Assembly (NCBI GenBank): GCA_033398695.1
Contig: CM065809.1
Location: forward strand, 87,525,644 to 87,589,643
Direction: 5' to 3'
DNA: 64,000 nt
Source of the DNA: Orobanche coerulescens
Taxonomy: Eukaryota > Streptophyta > Magnoliopsida > Lamiales > Orobanchaceae
A model generated the notes under the pieces. That model did no database searches, was not told the DNA's origin, and saw only the letters and a program-made list of their open reading frames with translations. Below, in pieces: positions 10,742 to 22,058 of the stretch (position 1 is the first letter of the stretch; every line of letters starts with the position of its first letter). The translations under genes and the position numbers were made by a program.

Positions 10742-11223
10742 CGATCGACTTCAAGGCCGAGCGACCGAGCCCACAACCAATCAAGCTACGGCGAACTCTC
10801 CTAAAGCGAAAATACCAGATCACCTTCGGGTATCTGGCGATCGACTCAAAAGGCGATCGCCATTTGGCACCTAGCGATCGACTCTGGTGCCCGACTTAGG
10901 ACGATCGTCATATACCTTAGACTGAGACCATCATCCGTCAAAGTACACGAAGACGGGATCTCAAAGCAGCGCCCATGTGCAGATCCGCGACAGGCTCCGC
11001 ATTTCATGGATCGTTGACCACAGCCAGTCACCACCTTTCCGCCTACCGACAAGCCCACCAAAAGTTACAAGGTGTGACCACCCGTGACAGCGACTCGGAC
11101 GCGTGCCGGCTTCCAATTGGACTACGCAGCCGGCTGCCAGTAACTCCTGCAGACTTTAAGGAGACAAGCCCATGTGCTAAAAGACGATCGCCCGCTTATT
11201 ATAATACAGCAAAGGCGATCGCC
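10742..11223 (+). repeat. CGATCG palindrome cluster in the Tat-like U3
   Basis: CGATCG occurs at 10742, 10838, 10854, 10875, 10912, 11185 and 11216. Two copies are in the longer palindrome GGCGATCGCC (10852-10861 and 11214-11223). The last copy ends 16 nt before the TATA box. The same cluster is in the 3' LTR, with some copies lost. Confidence 0.75.
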
Positions 11224-11239
11224 CAGCATGTCCAAGTGC

Positions 11240-11248
11240 TATAAATAG
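11240..11248 (+). promoter_or_regulatory. Candidate TATA box of the Tat-like 5' LTR
   Basis: TATAAATAG. The 3' LTR has TCTAAATAG at the corresponding place near 18430, so only the left copy keeps the consensus. Confidence 0.65.
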
Positions 11249-11826
11249 AGAACCTACATCTACTGAAAAGAGGTTAATGAATTCTTCATTCAGTTCATGC
11301 ATTCTCCACTAAGTTCAGAGAATACACTCAAATACTTACATACATATTCTCTGGCTCCCGACTTCCTCACCGGAATCTACTTTAGGATTTCTCTCTCAGC
11401 ACCTCTCATCCAGCAGACGGTCGGCAGAGGCAAGAAGTCTCGACAAGTCAGATTCACAAGCCCCGGAGCTCAAACAAACAGCTTATACACGCCGTGAGAG
11501 ACGGTCGATCTCTCACCGCCGTCACAACTCATCAACGTTGTTACAAGAACTCACAGAGCATCACATCTGGTTCTTCCGGCAATCTACATGCTCACTAGCT
11601 TAGATAACTAGAATCGTTACACTCATTGTAATAGTATTCTAATATTAATACTTGTATCCCCGAATATTCGTATTAATAACATCTCGCGAGAGCATTCAAG
11701 CCCGGGACTAACAAACCCGGCAAATTTTGTGTTATTTACTTTCTCTACGGAAGTGCTCCCGCACTTTGTTTTCTATCCATCCATTCCAGCAATATCTATA
11801 TCCGGATAATATTTTGGGTCGCAACA

Positions 11827-11846
11827 ATTGGTGCTAGAAGGAGGGC
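11827..11846 (+). other. Candidate primer-binding site of the Tat-like element
   Basis: ATTGGTGCTAGAAGGAGGGC follows the LTR directly. It is not the initiator Met type used by the other elements here. I cannot assign the tRNA from memory. Confidence 0.5.
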
Positions 11847-11953
11847 AATCTAAACCTTCGTTTTTATTCCTACCGTCCCGAAGAACACTCACTGTTCTCG
11901 GGGCATATACTTGAAGTGACACTCACTGCGCTTCAAAGAAAACCTTCAGAATC

Positions 11954-13492
11954 ATGGCATCCACCTCTGCACCGAAGAGAGCCACTCTCCAAACCGCCGG
12001 ACACCGAGTCCCGACTCAATCCGAGCCCCAGCCGACGGCGGAGGGAAGTCGCTGGAATGCTATACTCTCGATCCCGCATCTGAGGGGTGGTCCCAGCCTC
12101 TCACTCGATCAGATCCAAACTGCGGAGCAGATTGAGGAGGCTATGGCCATCCTAAAGGAGCGACGGAGAGCATGCGCAACTCCCGCTATTACTCCCTCAG
12201 CCATCCGCCGCGTCGGCAAACGGAAATTCAAGGGGCTACTAGGCGAGCGATCGTCAGAAAGCCCCAAGTCGCAAGAAAAGGCTCTCGCTAGATCGGACGG
12301 TTCTGTGTTCAATTTCCTGGGGAGCGATCCATCATGGCGACCGGGGCAATCTGGCTCCAACCACGAGACAACGGATTCCGAGTCCGTCACCAGGAGTTTG
12401 GCCTACCTAACTCCCAGCCGAAGGCAGATCAGGCTCTTGTCCCCCATTCCGAATGCTAGGGGGTCAGTACTAGATCGCCTCGGTTCCCGCTCTGATCGCC
12501 TAGCTGCGAGCATCCAGGCCACGGCGATGGCCGCTATGCAACGCCAGCTCGACGAGATGAAAGCACTCTTGGACACTGGGGCAAGAACCAGCAGAAAGAT
12601 CATCGGACCGACCGAGCTACTCGCAGTCCACATCGAGCTCTCCCCCGTACAACCAAGGATCGCTCCTCCCAAAACACCTCTATACGAAGGGAGGTCGGAC
12701 CCCGAAACCCATCAAAGTAAGTTCCGGACCTACATGACTGGGTGTGGTGCATCAGATGCAACTAAATGCCGAATCTTCCCGTTAACATTGGGCGAGATGG
12801 CCCATAGGTGGTACGTCTCGCTACCACCACGATCGATCATCTCCTTTAAGAAACTGGCGAACGACTTCACGTCGTACTTCGCCGCCAAGGTTGCCAGACC
12901 AGAAGGCCCCCACCGCATGATGAAAATCAGGTAGGGGGAAGACGAATCCGATGCGGATTACATCGACCGAGTGGACGAAATCTTCCTCACCGACGAGCCC
13001 ATCAGAGACGAGCTCGCTCTCTATTCAGTCCTGGGGGGATTCTACGGTCACTCACCCATGTTTAGGCACCTGACGAAGGACATCCCCCCAACTTACACGA
13101 TCTTCCGCGCTAAGGCTTCCGACTTTCTGGCCAGGCAGAAGCTGCTCACCCTCCGCCTAGGCGAGGAAACGCCACCTACTGTCCGAAAGATGGTGATCGC
13201 TAAAACCAAGAAGGCGGTCGCCAAGCCGCCCGGAGATCGCAAGACCTTCGAGGACATGGAAGCCCATCTCATCCATACATTCAACCGAACTCCGGCCCGC
13301 ATTTACTACGCCGTCAAAGGGCGCGAACCGCTGAACAAGCCAAAGGCGATAAGGGACCACGATCATCTGGACCACAATCAATATTGTGCCTACCATAAGA
13401 GTCCCGGCCACAGTACCAACCAATGCCGCGACCTCCTCAAACAACTTTGGAAATTGTTCGAGGAAGGCAAGTTGGACAGCTTATTGCCTTAG
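11954..13492 (+). pseudogene. Tat-like gypsy gag with one internal amber codon
   Basis: A single frame of 513 codons runs from the ATG at 11954 to the TAG at 13490-13492, interrupted only by a TAG at 12932-12934. The N-terminal third is Ser/Pro/Arg-rich. Residues about 242-315 match the retrotransposon gag domain (YEGRSDPETHQSKF, then MAHRWYVSLP). A CX2HX4HX4C zinc motif, CAYHKSPGHSTNQC, is at about 478-491, followed by a Leu- and Lys-rich tail, as in Tat-lineage gag proteins. Product role: particle core and RNA packaging. The internal stop lies in KIR-stop-GED, where a Gln codon changed by C to T is likely. It is the only defect, so gag was lost recently or is read through. Confidence 0.85.
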
Positions 13493-14697
13493 CCGGAGCC
13501 CCTCCAATCTCCCAACACGGTCGCCCGAGTCGAACGCAAACAGGCTGGAAATCTCATACAAGCCGACCCCTCGATCAACCTCGGCGACCGTATACTTCAA
13601 TCAAGAGAAGGGAACCTCGGACGTCTGTCCCCGATTTCCCACCTCATCAAACCAAAGGCTACTGCCTGGACGAACACTTCGAAATCGGAGGACTCGTTCG
13701 CCATCTACAGTTCATCATCTAACATGGTGGACTAAAGCACGAGATCGCCTCCCCCGCACAACGTACACCGTCGAAGGTCGGCATCTACATGACGATCCGA
13801 GGTAGAAGAGTGCAGCCATGGTCCTGGTAGTCGATGGAACCGACTGCTTCGGCCATGCAAGGTCCCTTTGGGCCACGATCGCCCACCCTTCATTTAAATA
13901 TGATGCCGGCGTAGTCTGAGGGCCCTCCAAAACTAATCAGTGGACACGCTCGCACATGGTGGGCCCGGACAATGCGACGCGTTCCTACCCCATCTCAACG
14001 TACACCGTCGAGGGTCGCCATCTTCATGGCGGCCCGAGGTGGAAGCAGAGCTAACAAGCCACGAAAGTGGAGTTGATTAATCCGACGACGCCCCATGCAA
14101 GGAATCTTCTAGACCGAGACCGCACGCCCTTCGTTTAAATACGAGGCGAGGCGCAGCCTTCGGAGAACCCTACCAATTAAGTAAGTCACGAGAACTTAGC
14201 CATCAGAAGGAATGTCGCTCGTGCATAAGACACTATCACGGAGGTCGGTCTATCGAACTCTGCGATCGTGCACGGCTCCTCAAGACCGAGATGGACGGCT
14301 CCTTTTGAGGATTCGACAAAGTTGAAGACCGCTCATTCAACGATTTATTTTCGTCCCCTTACTTTCACTAAGTGAACAAAAACAAGGGGGAAAAAGTGCG
14401 TAGATATATACTCGACGATCGTCCCTATTCAATTACATACGGCGATCGGGATTATTCAGATGTTTGTGCAGCGATCGAATTTGTTGTAAAAGTTATCTAT
14501 ATGAGTTTATCAATTCACGTAGACCTACGCTTACAACAATCTCTCCTCACACATTTGTACAAAGTCAAGCAAAAGACTCAAAAATAGCATCCATTCAAGT
14601 AAAAAATCGAAAGACCAAATATTCATTTCATTACTCGAAATCTCAAAGGTACATACAAGGTCGCCCGAAGGCCTAAGTACTAAAGGAAAGCTTCAAA
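13493..14697 (+). other. Noncoding spacer where pol would be expected
   Basis: No RT, RNase H or integrase motif is seen on either strand. An imperfect tandem duplication with a period of about 237 bp is present: AACGTACACCGTCGA recurs near 13760 and 13997, each followed by similar CATGCAAGG and CCCTTCRTTTAAATA blocks. The region is probably a deletion-derived spacer of the non-autonomous family. Confidence 0.6.
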
Positions 14698-17381
14698 TTA
14701 CAAGGCGATTAGCTTAAACAATAAAAGAGAAGTGCCTCGGGCCCCTGCCTGGCTTTCGCCTTCAGCCCCCGGATCCGTCCGCGACCCTTCGCCAGCCTGC
14801 GGAGCATCCTTCCCCTCCTCCGGAGCATCGGGATAAATAAGATTCGCTGGGGTCGGATACCAGCTCAGGTCCACACCGATGTCCGCAATATCCAAGATAG
14901 GCACGGAGAAGTCAGGGTGAAGAGGGTGCTCCAGCGCGTACGCTTTGAAATTTTCGGCTAGAGGGCCGACCTCCAATCCTCCTTTCTTAGCAACTCGGAG
15001 TGAATCAGCGAACGCCATATAATAGGCGAACTCACTGAAAAACTCCACATTACGAAAGGGATCGGCCTTGGTCACCTTTCGCTTTCCCTTCAGCTCTGCC
15101 ATCGCATGTTTCACGCCCTGGAGCTCGGCCTTCCTTGCAGCCGTCTCTGCCTCGACTCCGCCAGCTCACTATTCAGACGAGCGATAGTCACCTTCAATCG
15201 ATCGGCCTCCGTCTCAGCAGCCTTCTGCGCCCGGACGGCATTGGTCATTCAGTCCCGAAAGCGATCGACCGTCACCCGAGATAGCTCAGCATCCTTTCTT
15301 GCCAACTCAAGTTCTTGGCTCGCCCGATTAGCTGTGGCCAGGGAATCCTTCTCCATTGCCACTATCTTGTCAGCGAACTCGGCGTTCTGTTTTTGAGCCG
15401 CCTCTAGATCAGCCTGCAGGCGAATAGTGGAAGGACACCCCTCAAACTCCTGCACAGCCTGGGCAGCCATTGTCGCTGCCTGGAGAGAAAGACCAAAAGC
15501 AGCCTGCATCGAGCTCCCAGATCGCTGACGAGCGATCGCATCCAAATCCGTCGTTCAGGCGTTCGGCAGAGCGGAGATGGCCCGGTTGACGTATAACGGG
15601 ATGTCACAGGTTTGGCGATGAGATCGGCTCGCTAAGAAGCCCACCACCATCGGTGGACAAGTTGGATCAGCTCTACGGACCCTGCATCAAAATAAAAAAA
15701 ATTAACATACCTCCTACGCGAATGACAAGTTTCAACTCAACATGCAATGTCTACCTCTCAGCCCTCTCGGGGTCGCGACCGAGATACGGTTTCCCTCGAG
15801 GGGTCCCAGCATCGGCGATCGCCATCTCCCGCAAGAAAGTCGCGGAGGGAGTGGGCTCACTCTCCGGAGGAAGAACGGTGATCGGAGGTGCGGCGATCGG
15901 CACCTCTTTAGCAGGGGCAGAAACCGGAGTTTCTTTCGACCTCCGCGGCTTGCGGTTCATTCGAAGCCCCTCCTTAGGAACTTCCTCCTCAACCATGATC
16001 GGCTCCACGCGAGGCTCCACCTCCAGAATGATAGGCAACGCAACAGGTGGAGCCCGAGATGACTTCTTGTGGCAGAGACGGCCCAAAACTCCAGGATTCG
16101 ACATGGTGATCTCTGGTGGGGGCTCCAAAAAGCGAGGAAAGCGGACCTCTACAATAAAGACAGTCGAACGATAGTTAGACATTTTCCTCAAGCGAGACGA
16201 TCGCCAAAGAAATTGAAGGTCGCAGAAACTCATAGCTGATACCGAGAGATGTCTCGGGAAATGGAATAGCCGAGCCGACAACCAACGACTCTCCTTGTTG
16301 ATCCGGCTAGCGTCCAGGTCGTCGTCCGACAAGCTCCGTATCTGCTCCCAGACAACCAGGAAATCAAAAGGCAGCTCCTCGATCACCGGAATATGGAAAC
16401 CTACAATAACGAAATCAAATTTGATCAGTTCAGAACATATCCGAACTAAGGGAGAGTCTGAACCCTTACCGGGATTCCTCTCCCGAAAGCCAGTGGGGAT
16501 TGTCGCTCGCAGAAGCCCTCCATGCACCGGCGACCCAGAACCACTTCGCCGGGTCGCCTCGCACCTTGTTCGGGACTCCAAGGATCACCCGAACGGATCG
16601 GCCTTGAATATGATAGCCTCCAATCGATCCTTTCTGAGCCGTCAGCTGGAACAGGTGGTTCATATCCAATGGCGAAGGGAGGCGGTACAGTCGGTGACCG
16701 CCGAACAAGGTGAGTGTGCAGATAATCTGGAGCCAGGCACTCGGTGTCAGCTGGAGCGGCGCCACGTTCCAAGCAGCTAGCAGATGAGGGACAGCAAAAG
16801 ATAGAGGGAAACGCAGCCCAGCCTCCATAATCGCCTCGTTCACGGCGACCATACCCATCGGGGGTTGGTCGGCTCGCTCATTCTCCACCAGCGCAAATAG
16901 ATCAACATCTGAAGGAATGTGGTACCTTGTCCTCCAGATGACCAGGTCTTTCCTGGTCGCTGAACTCCTGATTTGGCCAAGAGACCACATAGATCGCTGC
17001 GCAGCCCGAAACTGCGACCGTTTAGCAAGATGGTAAGGGTAAGCTATCGAATACTCCCGAAAATTGAATCTTGGAGACGGACCAGCCATCCTCTCCATAA
17101 TCTCAGCGAAGGCCACATAGGCCTGGCCAAAGGCGCTATGCCGCTCCCAATAGGCTCTCACCGCTAGATCTCTCTCCGTCTGCGAGCGCCTTGTGTTCAA
17201 CGGCTGCCTCCTTAGCGACGTCGGCTTCATTAAACAAAGCCTCGATTTCCGCAGGGTCAATTCCGGCCTGGATAGCCTCAGCGGCCGTCTCCACATGGAA
17301 GTCAGCAGAAGATTCTCCTGGCGCTGATGTGCCCTGCCGGCGGAATCGGTGCTCGCTCCGTGATGATGATGTTCCAGTCAT
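14698..17381 (-). pseudogene. Antisense multi-exon gene, putative gypsy-type transposon protein (PF04195-like)
   Basis: Minus-strand coding starts at the ATG 17381-17379 (MTGTSSSRSEHRFRRQGTS), shifts frame in a GAGAGAGA run near 17168, then runs long to about 16473 with VPHLLAAWNVAPLQLTPSAW and VRGDPAKWFWVAGAW. That pattern resembles PF04195-type plant proteins found in gypsy elements. A GT-AG intron about 16403-16473 and a second about 16151-16242 follow, then a Pro/Glu-rich exon with PIILEVEPRVEPIMVEEEVP. A third donor, GTATGTTAA, is near 15711. The C-terminal part is a coiled coil (EAAQKQNAEFADKIVAMEKD) and ends with FFSEFAYYMAFADSLRVAKK and HPLHPDFSVPILDIA. One in-frame TGA and a second frameshift near 15165 break it. 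Its function is unknown. The introns run opposite to genome transcription, so they survive retrotransposition. Confidence 0.75.
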
Positions 17382-17884
17382 TCTCGAAGAAGAAAGGAGA
17401 AAAGGAGTTTTTCTTACCCAAAGATGGAATCTATCGACGATCGGCAGTCGGATCTCTTGGAAAAAATCTTCAGGAAATCCTTCTTTCTCCGATAAATGTG
17501 CGCAAGAATGAACACTGCAACACTGTGCCTTTTTATAGGAGGTGGCAGGGGCTCGTATGCAATTAAGGAGAATCTCAGGGGTTAAAGTGCAACCATCGCA
17601 TTTCTTGACCCCCTTGAAACCCGCATACGCGTCTTTTCAAGGACGCGTCAGATGAGGAGTCATAAATGACCGTCGTTCTCCCCCAACAGGAACCCGACAC
17701 GTGCCCCAGAGACTTTTCCGCATCCGCTACCATTTCCCGTTCTTTTCAGCGACCTATCAGGTCGTCCAAATTTAGAATCCATCAGCTCAAAGACGATCAC
17801 CATTTCAGTAAAATACAGAGTCACTCGTCATAACTCAGCGATCGCCAGCAGAACCACCTCACCCCACGTTTCCAACATAGGAGC

Positions 17885-17899
17885 GAGCTGGGGGGCAAT
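17885..17899 (+). other. Polypurine tract of the Tat-like element
   Basis: GAGCTGGGGGGCAAT lies just before the 3' LTR start at 17900, the expected plus-strand primer position. Confidence 0.55.
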
Positions 17900-19014
17900 T
17901 GTTGTGTCGAGATTTATTCACCTTGACAGGCGATTGACTTCAAGGCCGAGCGACCAACCCCACAACCAATCAAGCTACGGCGAACTCGCCTAAAGCGAAA
18001 ATACCAAATCACCTTCGGGTATCTGGCGATCGACTCCAAAGGCGATCGCCCTTTGGCACCTAGCGATCGACTATGGTGCCCGACTTAGGACGACCATCCT
18101 ATACCTCAGACAGAGACCATCATCCGTCAAAGTCCACGAAGACGGGATCTCAAAGCAGCACCCATGTGCAGATCCACGACAGGCTCCGCATTTCATGGAT
18201 CGTTGACCACAGCCTATCACCACCTTTCCGCCTACCGACAAGCCCGCCGAAAGTTACAAGGTGGGACCACCCGTGACAGCGACTCGGACGCGTGCAGGCT
18301 TCTCATTGGACCGCGCAGCCGGCTGCCAGCAACTCCTGCGGACTTTAAGGAGACAAGCCCATGTGCTAAAAGACGATCGCCCGCTTATTATAATACAGCA
18401 AAGGCGATCGCCGAGCATGTCCAAGTGCTCTAAATAGAGAACCTACATCTACTGGAAAGAGGTTCACGAATTCTTCATTCAGTTCACGCATTCTCCACTA
18501 AGTTCAGAGAATACACTCAAATACTTACATACATATTCTCAGGCTCCCGACTTCCTCACCGGAATCTACTTCAGGATTTCTCTCTCAGCACCTCTCATCC
18601 AGTAGACGGTCGGCAGAGGCAAGAAGTCTCCACAGGTCAGATTCACAAGCCCCGGAGCTCAAACAAATAGCTTATACACACCATGAGAGACGGTCGATCT
18701 CTCACCGCCGTCATAGCTCATCAACTTGTTACAAGAGCTCACAGAGCATCACATCTGGTTCTTCCGACAATCTACACACTCACTAGCTTAGATAACTAGA
18801 ATCGTTACACTCATTGTAATAGTATTCTAACATTAATACTTGTATCCCCGAATATTCGCATTAATAACATCTCGCGAGATTATTCAAGCCCGGGACTAAC
18901 AACCCCAGCAAATCTTGTGTTATTTACTTTCTCTATGGAAGTGCTCCCGCACTTTGTTTGCTATCCATCCATTCCAGCAATATCTATCTCCGGATAATAT
19001 TTTGGGTAGCAACA
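17900..19014 (+). repeat. 3' LTR of the Tat-like element
   Basis: Matches 10711-11826 with few differences by eye and ends GCAACA followed by AAGTA (19015-19019). The TATA position reads TCTAAATAG. Confidence 0.9.
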
Positions 19015-19181
19015 AAGTAGAGCGATGATACTTCCGGATTTCACATGGGAGTGTGTTGTTCCGGATAAAAATAGTGGGAACTGGGTAACAATAATAGAAA
19101 AGACCTTAATTCTATACTCAGATCATAATATAACAAGTCACTAATTAATCTGTTATCCTTAATGCAGACATAACTCTCAAT

Positions 19182-20024
19182 ATGACAATGATTCCGCTCG
19201 CAATTCTACTCGAAAAGAACACCTTAATGGGACCTAACTTTGTGGATTGGCTCCGAAATCTGATGATTGTCCTCAGTATAGAGGCACTGTGATACGTCTT
19301 GGAGACGGACATTCCGGCGTCTCCTGTGCGGACCCGAGCCAATCAGGAAGAGATTGAAAACCACAAAAAGTGAGTTAAGGATGACGTGAAAGTCCGTGCT
19401 TATATGATGGCTTCCATGTCTAATGAGCTTCAGGGATCTCATGAGAAAATGACTTCTGCTAGGCAGATTGTATCTCACTTAACCGAGCTTTATGGTGAGC
19501 ACATCAGAACTGCTAGATATGAGATATCCAAGCAACTGTTCGGTACAAGGATGAAGGAAGGTGAGAAGGTTGGGGAACACGTCCTCAAAATGATATCCAT
19601 GATCGAGAGATTGGAGGCTCTTGATTTTAAAATGGATACATCTCTCCAAACCGACCTTATCCTTCAGTCTCTCCCTGATTCCTTCTCACAGTTTGTTATA
19701 AACTTTAACTGCAATGAGATTGCATGTAATTTAGCTGGGCTAATGATCAAACTTGTGACCGCTCAGTCTCAGATGAAGACTCCGCGGATGAAGGAGTCTG
19801 CTCTTGTGATTTGTTCTGGACTTCGGAGGTCTAAGAATAAGAAGAAAAAGACCAAGAAGCAAACTAGACCACAAGTTAAGGACCTTAAGGGAAAGGGCAA
19901 GGGCCCGATGGTTCCAAAGAGTAAGAAGAAAGACGCTTGTCTCAAGTGCGGTGAGCTGGGCTCCTGGGCTAGAGAGTGTCTGATTCTTCATGGCACTTCA
20001 GGGAGGTTGGAGCTAAAGAAGTAA
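19182..20024 (+). pseudogene. Tork copia gag
   Basis: One frame from the ATG at 19182 (MTMIPLAILLEKNTLMGPNF) with two TGA codons before 19390, then an open 212-codon stretch. It holds the gag helices (MKEGEKVGEHVLKMISMIER), a Lys-rich linker and a zinc knuckle, CLKCGELGSWAREC, in which the His of CX2CX4HX4C is replaced by Ser, so it cannot bind zinc normally. It ends prematurely at 20024. The Tat-like element is inserted 160 bp upstream in the leader. The role would be capsid and RNA binding. Confidence 0.85.
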
Positions 20025-20473
20025 TGGTCACTGTCGGAAGCGGGCATAGTGTCGAGGCAACCGACATAGGATCACTTCTTTTGGATTTAGAATCTGGGTT
20101 TGTTCTGACTTTAGAAGATGTACTTGTTTTGCCCAAGGGGCATAAAAACATTGTATCCATTCCGGTCATGGAGCGAAAAGGCTTTTCAGTTTTCATTGGT
20201 GATGGTTCCTGCAAAATTTATTTCAGAAATAAACTAGTGGGTACTGCTACATTGTTAAATGGATTGTATCATCTAAATCTCAGCAACAAAGTAGTTGTGA
20301 ATACTATGACTAGAAAACGTGGTAGGGATGCAACCAATCAAATTTTGAAATGGCATCTTAGACTTGTTCATATTGGTCAGACCAAGGTGTACAAGATGGA
20401 AAAAAAAGGACTTATGGGTCCATTGAGATCAGATCCTTTCCTTCTCGTGAATCTTGCCTTAAAGGCAAAATGA
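19976..20473 (+). pseudogene. Tork copia protease end and pre-integrase zinc domain
   Basis: In a different frame from gag, this segment has VTVGSGHSVEATDIGSLLL and VLTLEDVLVLPKGHKNIVSI, typical of the copia protease C-terminal half, then the pre-integrase motif WHLRLVHIGQTKVYKMEKKG. The Asp-Ser/Thr-Gly active site expected before it is missing, apparently deleted together with the gag end. The Cys pair of the HHCC zinc motif is also lost (FLLVNLALKAK). Confidence 0.8.
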
Positions 20474-21046
20474 CTAAGTCCCCCTTCATAGGGACTTTTG
20501 AAAGAGCCACTGATAAACTGGGATTAATCCATACTGACGTTTGTGGTCTTTGGGAAGCAGCACGTGACGGATATCAATATTTCATTACGTTTACAAATGA
20601 TCACGCTAGGTATGGTTATCTATACTTGATGAAACATAAATCCGAGGCCTTTGAGAAATTCCAGGAATTCAAAGCCCTAGTCGAGAAACAAACTGGTAAT
20701 CATATCAAAGCACTTCGGTCGGACCGAGGTGGCGAGAATATGAGTATGGAGTTTGACGAGTTCCTTAAGGAACATGGAATAGTTTCACAACTAATACCTC
20801 CAGGTACTCCTCAGTTAAATGGTGTGTCAGAAAGAAGGAACCGGACTTTGTTGAAACATGGTCCATTCCATGCTGGGCTATACCGACTTACCGATTTACC
20901 TATGGGGGTATGCACTCCTGACTTCCGCCTGCATCTTGAACAGATGTCCTTCCAAATCCGTTCCTAAAACTCCACATGAGATGTGGGAGGGCAGGAAACC
21001 AAGTCTTAATCATTTTAGGATTTAGGGATGTCCCGCTTATGTCAAG
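20470..21046 (+). pseudogene. Tork copia integrase core
   Basis: The open frame 20470-20967 has the DD35E catalytic set: Asp23 in HTDVCG, Asp85 in ALRSDRGGE and Glu121 in LNGVSERRN, with 35 residues between the last two. The family inserts element cDNA into host DNA. After 20860 the frame slips and continues as degraded sequence to the CPAYVKK-like codons at 21046, where the Tekay-like element is inserted. The same copia protein region resumes at 30692. Confidence 0.88.
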
Positions 21047-21051
21047 AAGAC
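21047..21051 (+). repeat. Target duplication AAGAC, left of the Tekay-like element
   Basis: AAGAC at 21047-21051 is repeated at 30692-30696 directly after the other LTR. The copia coding frame is contiguous when the element and one copy are removed. Confidence 0.92.
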
Positions 21052-21417
21052 TGTAATACCCGGTCGTAATGCATTCATTATCATTCAGTAATTATCAGTC
21101 AGTAATTGTCACTCAGTAATTTTTTCACTCATTAATAATCATTCACCATTCATGATTCATTCATTTGCGTTCATTGTGGGCGTGTTGTAACCATGTATCA
21201 GTTACCGATCGTCATTTCATCTCCGTTTATGGATCGAGACGGGAGCATTATCATTATCATTGTGATTGGTAGTCTTGTGCTGGAAGTTTCATCTTTCGAC
21301 TTGTTCACTTTCACATACGTATGGTATGTCGGATCATTCATCAATCGTAGCGAAGAATCGGAGTTGTCGGATTTTCATCTTGTCCAGCAACGAGTTACGG
21401 CCATAAGAATGGTAAGT

Positions 21418-22037
21418 TACGGCCGTAACAGGTGTTCATTGGTTTCAGGCCATTATGGACGAATGGGACTTACGGCCATAAGGTTGAGGCATACGGCCGT
21501 AAGTTGAGCAGGTACGGCCGTAAGGCTTGGCCAGTTACAGCCGTACGAGTCGAGCAGGGTGTCCGGGTGTTTTTGGCCGAAGGGCGAGTTACGGCCGTAA
21601 GAGGGGCAGGATACGGCCGTAAGGAGTGTTTGTGTTTTTCAGGATGTGTCGGATGAGAGGGACTTACGGCCGTAAGGGTTGCGGCATACGACTGTAAGAC
21701 GAAGAAGGTACGGCCGTAAGGCTTGGCCGGATACGGCTGTACGTTACAGGCAGGGTGCCTGGCCATTTTCGACGAAGGGGGCTTACGCCCGTATGTTTGG
21801 CCGGATACGGACGTATCATTCGAGTTACGCCCGTAAGGTGTGCGGGTACGGCCGTAAGGATGTCGGCAGATGTTTTAGACGAGGGCGAGTTACGCCCGTA
21901 AGTCAGGGCAGATACGGCCGTAAGGTCGCCGCGTGCTTCGACGAAGCCGAGTTACGGCCGCACGAGTTGGCCGGTTACGGCCGTAAGGCCGTTGAACTGG
22001 AATGTTACGGCCGTAAGAAGGCCGAGTTACGGCCGTA
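21418..22037 (+). repeat. TACGGCCGTA palindrome array in the Tekay-like 5' LTR
   Basis: The perfect 10-bp palindrome TACGGCCGTA occurs 12 times, at 21418, 21492, 21513, 21590, 21612, 21665, 21709, 21847, 21913, 21976, 22006 and 22028. About ten one- or two-base variants (for example TACGCCCGTA, TACGGCCATA) lie between them. Spacing is irregular, 20-140 bp. The last copy ends 11 nt before the TATA-like box. Confidence 0.92.
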
Positions 22038-22048
22038 ACTTCCGGCAG

Positions 22049-22058
22049 TTTATATATG
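22049..22058 (+). promoter_or_regulatory. Candidate TATA box of the Tekay-like 5' LTR
   Basis: TTTATATATG, conserved at 28988-28997 in the 3' LTR, directly downstream of the palindrome array. Confidence 0.55.

Larger units (their letters stand above)
10711..11826 (+). repeat. 5' LTR of the Tat-like element
   Basis: TGTTGTGTCGAG to GCAACA. It contains a cluster of CGATCG palindromes (see separate entry), a TATA box at 11240 and the target duplication AAGTA on its left. Confidence 0.9.
10711..19014 (+). mobile_element. Non-autonomous Tat-like gypsy element with an antisense gene
   Basis: LTRs of 1116 and 1115 bp (10711-11826 and 17900-19014) start TGTTGTGTCGAG and end GCAACA. A perfect 5-bp target duplication AAGTA lies at 10706-10710 and 19015-19019. 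The internal 6.1 kb holds a sense gag with one stop, about 1.2 kb without coding signal, and a long antisense multi-exon gene. Protease, RT, RNase H and integrase are absent. Gag features and the antisense gene point to the Tat (Retand/Ogre-related) branch of Ty3/gypsy, where antisense ORFs beside the 3' LTR are known. It would need pol from a relative to move. Confidence 0.88.

Noticed and set aside
21418..22037. CRISPR-like array
   Set aside because: Repeat unit only 10 bp, spacing irregular, plant context, inside an LTR.
21432..22038. ORFs of 74-119 codons with repeated YGRK or TAV peptides in the Tekay-like LTR (also at 28406-28977)
   Set aside because: They are translations of the TACGGCCGTA palindrome array, occur on both strands, and lie in LTR sequence upstream of the promoter.
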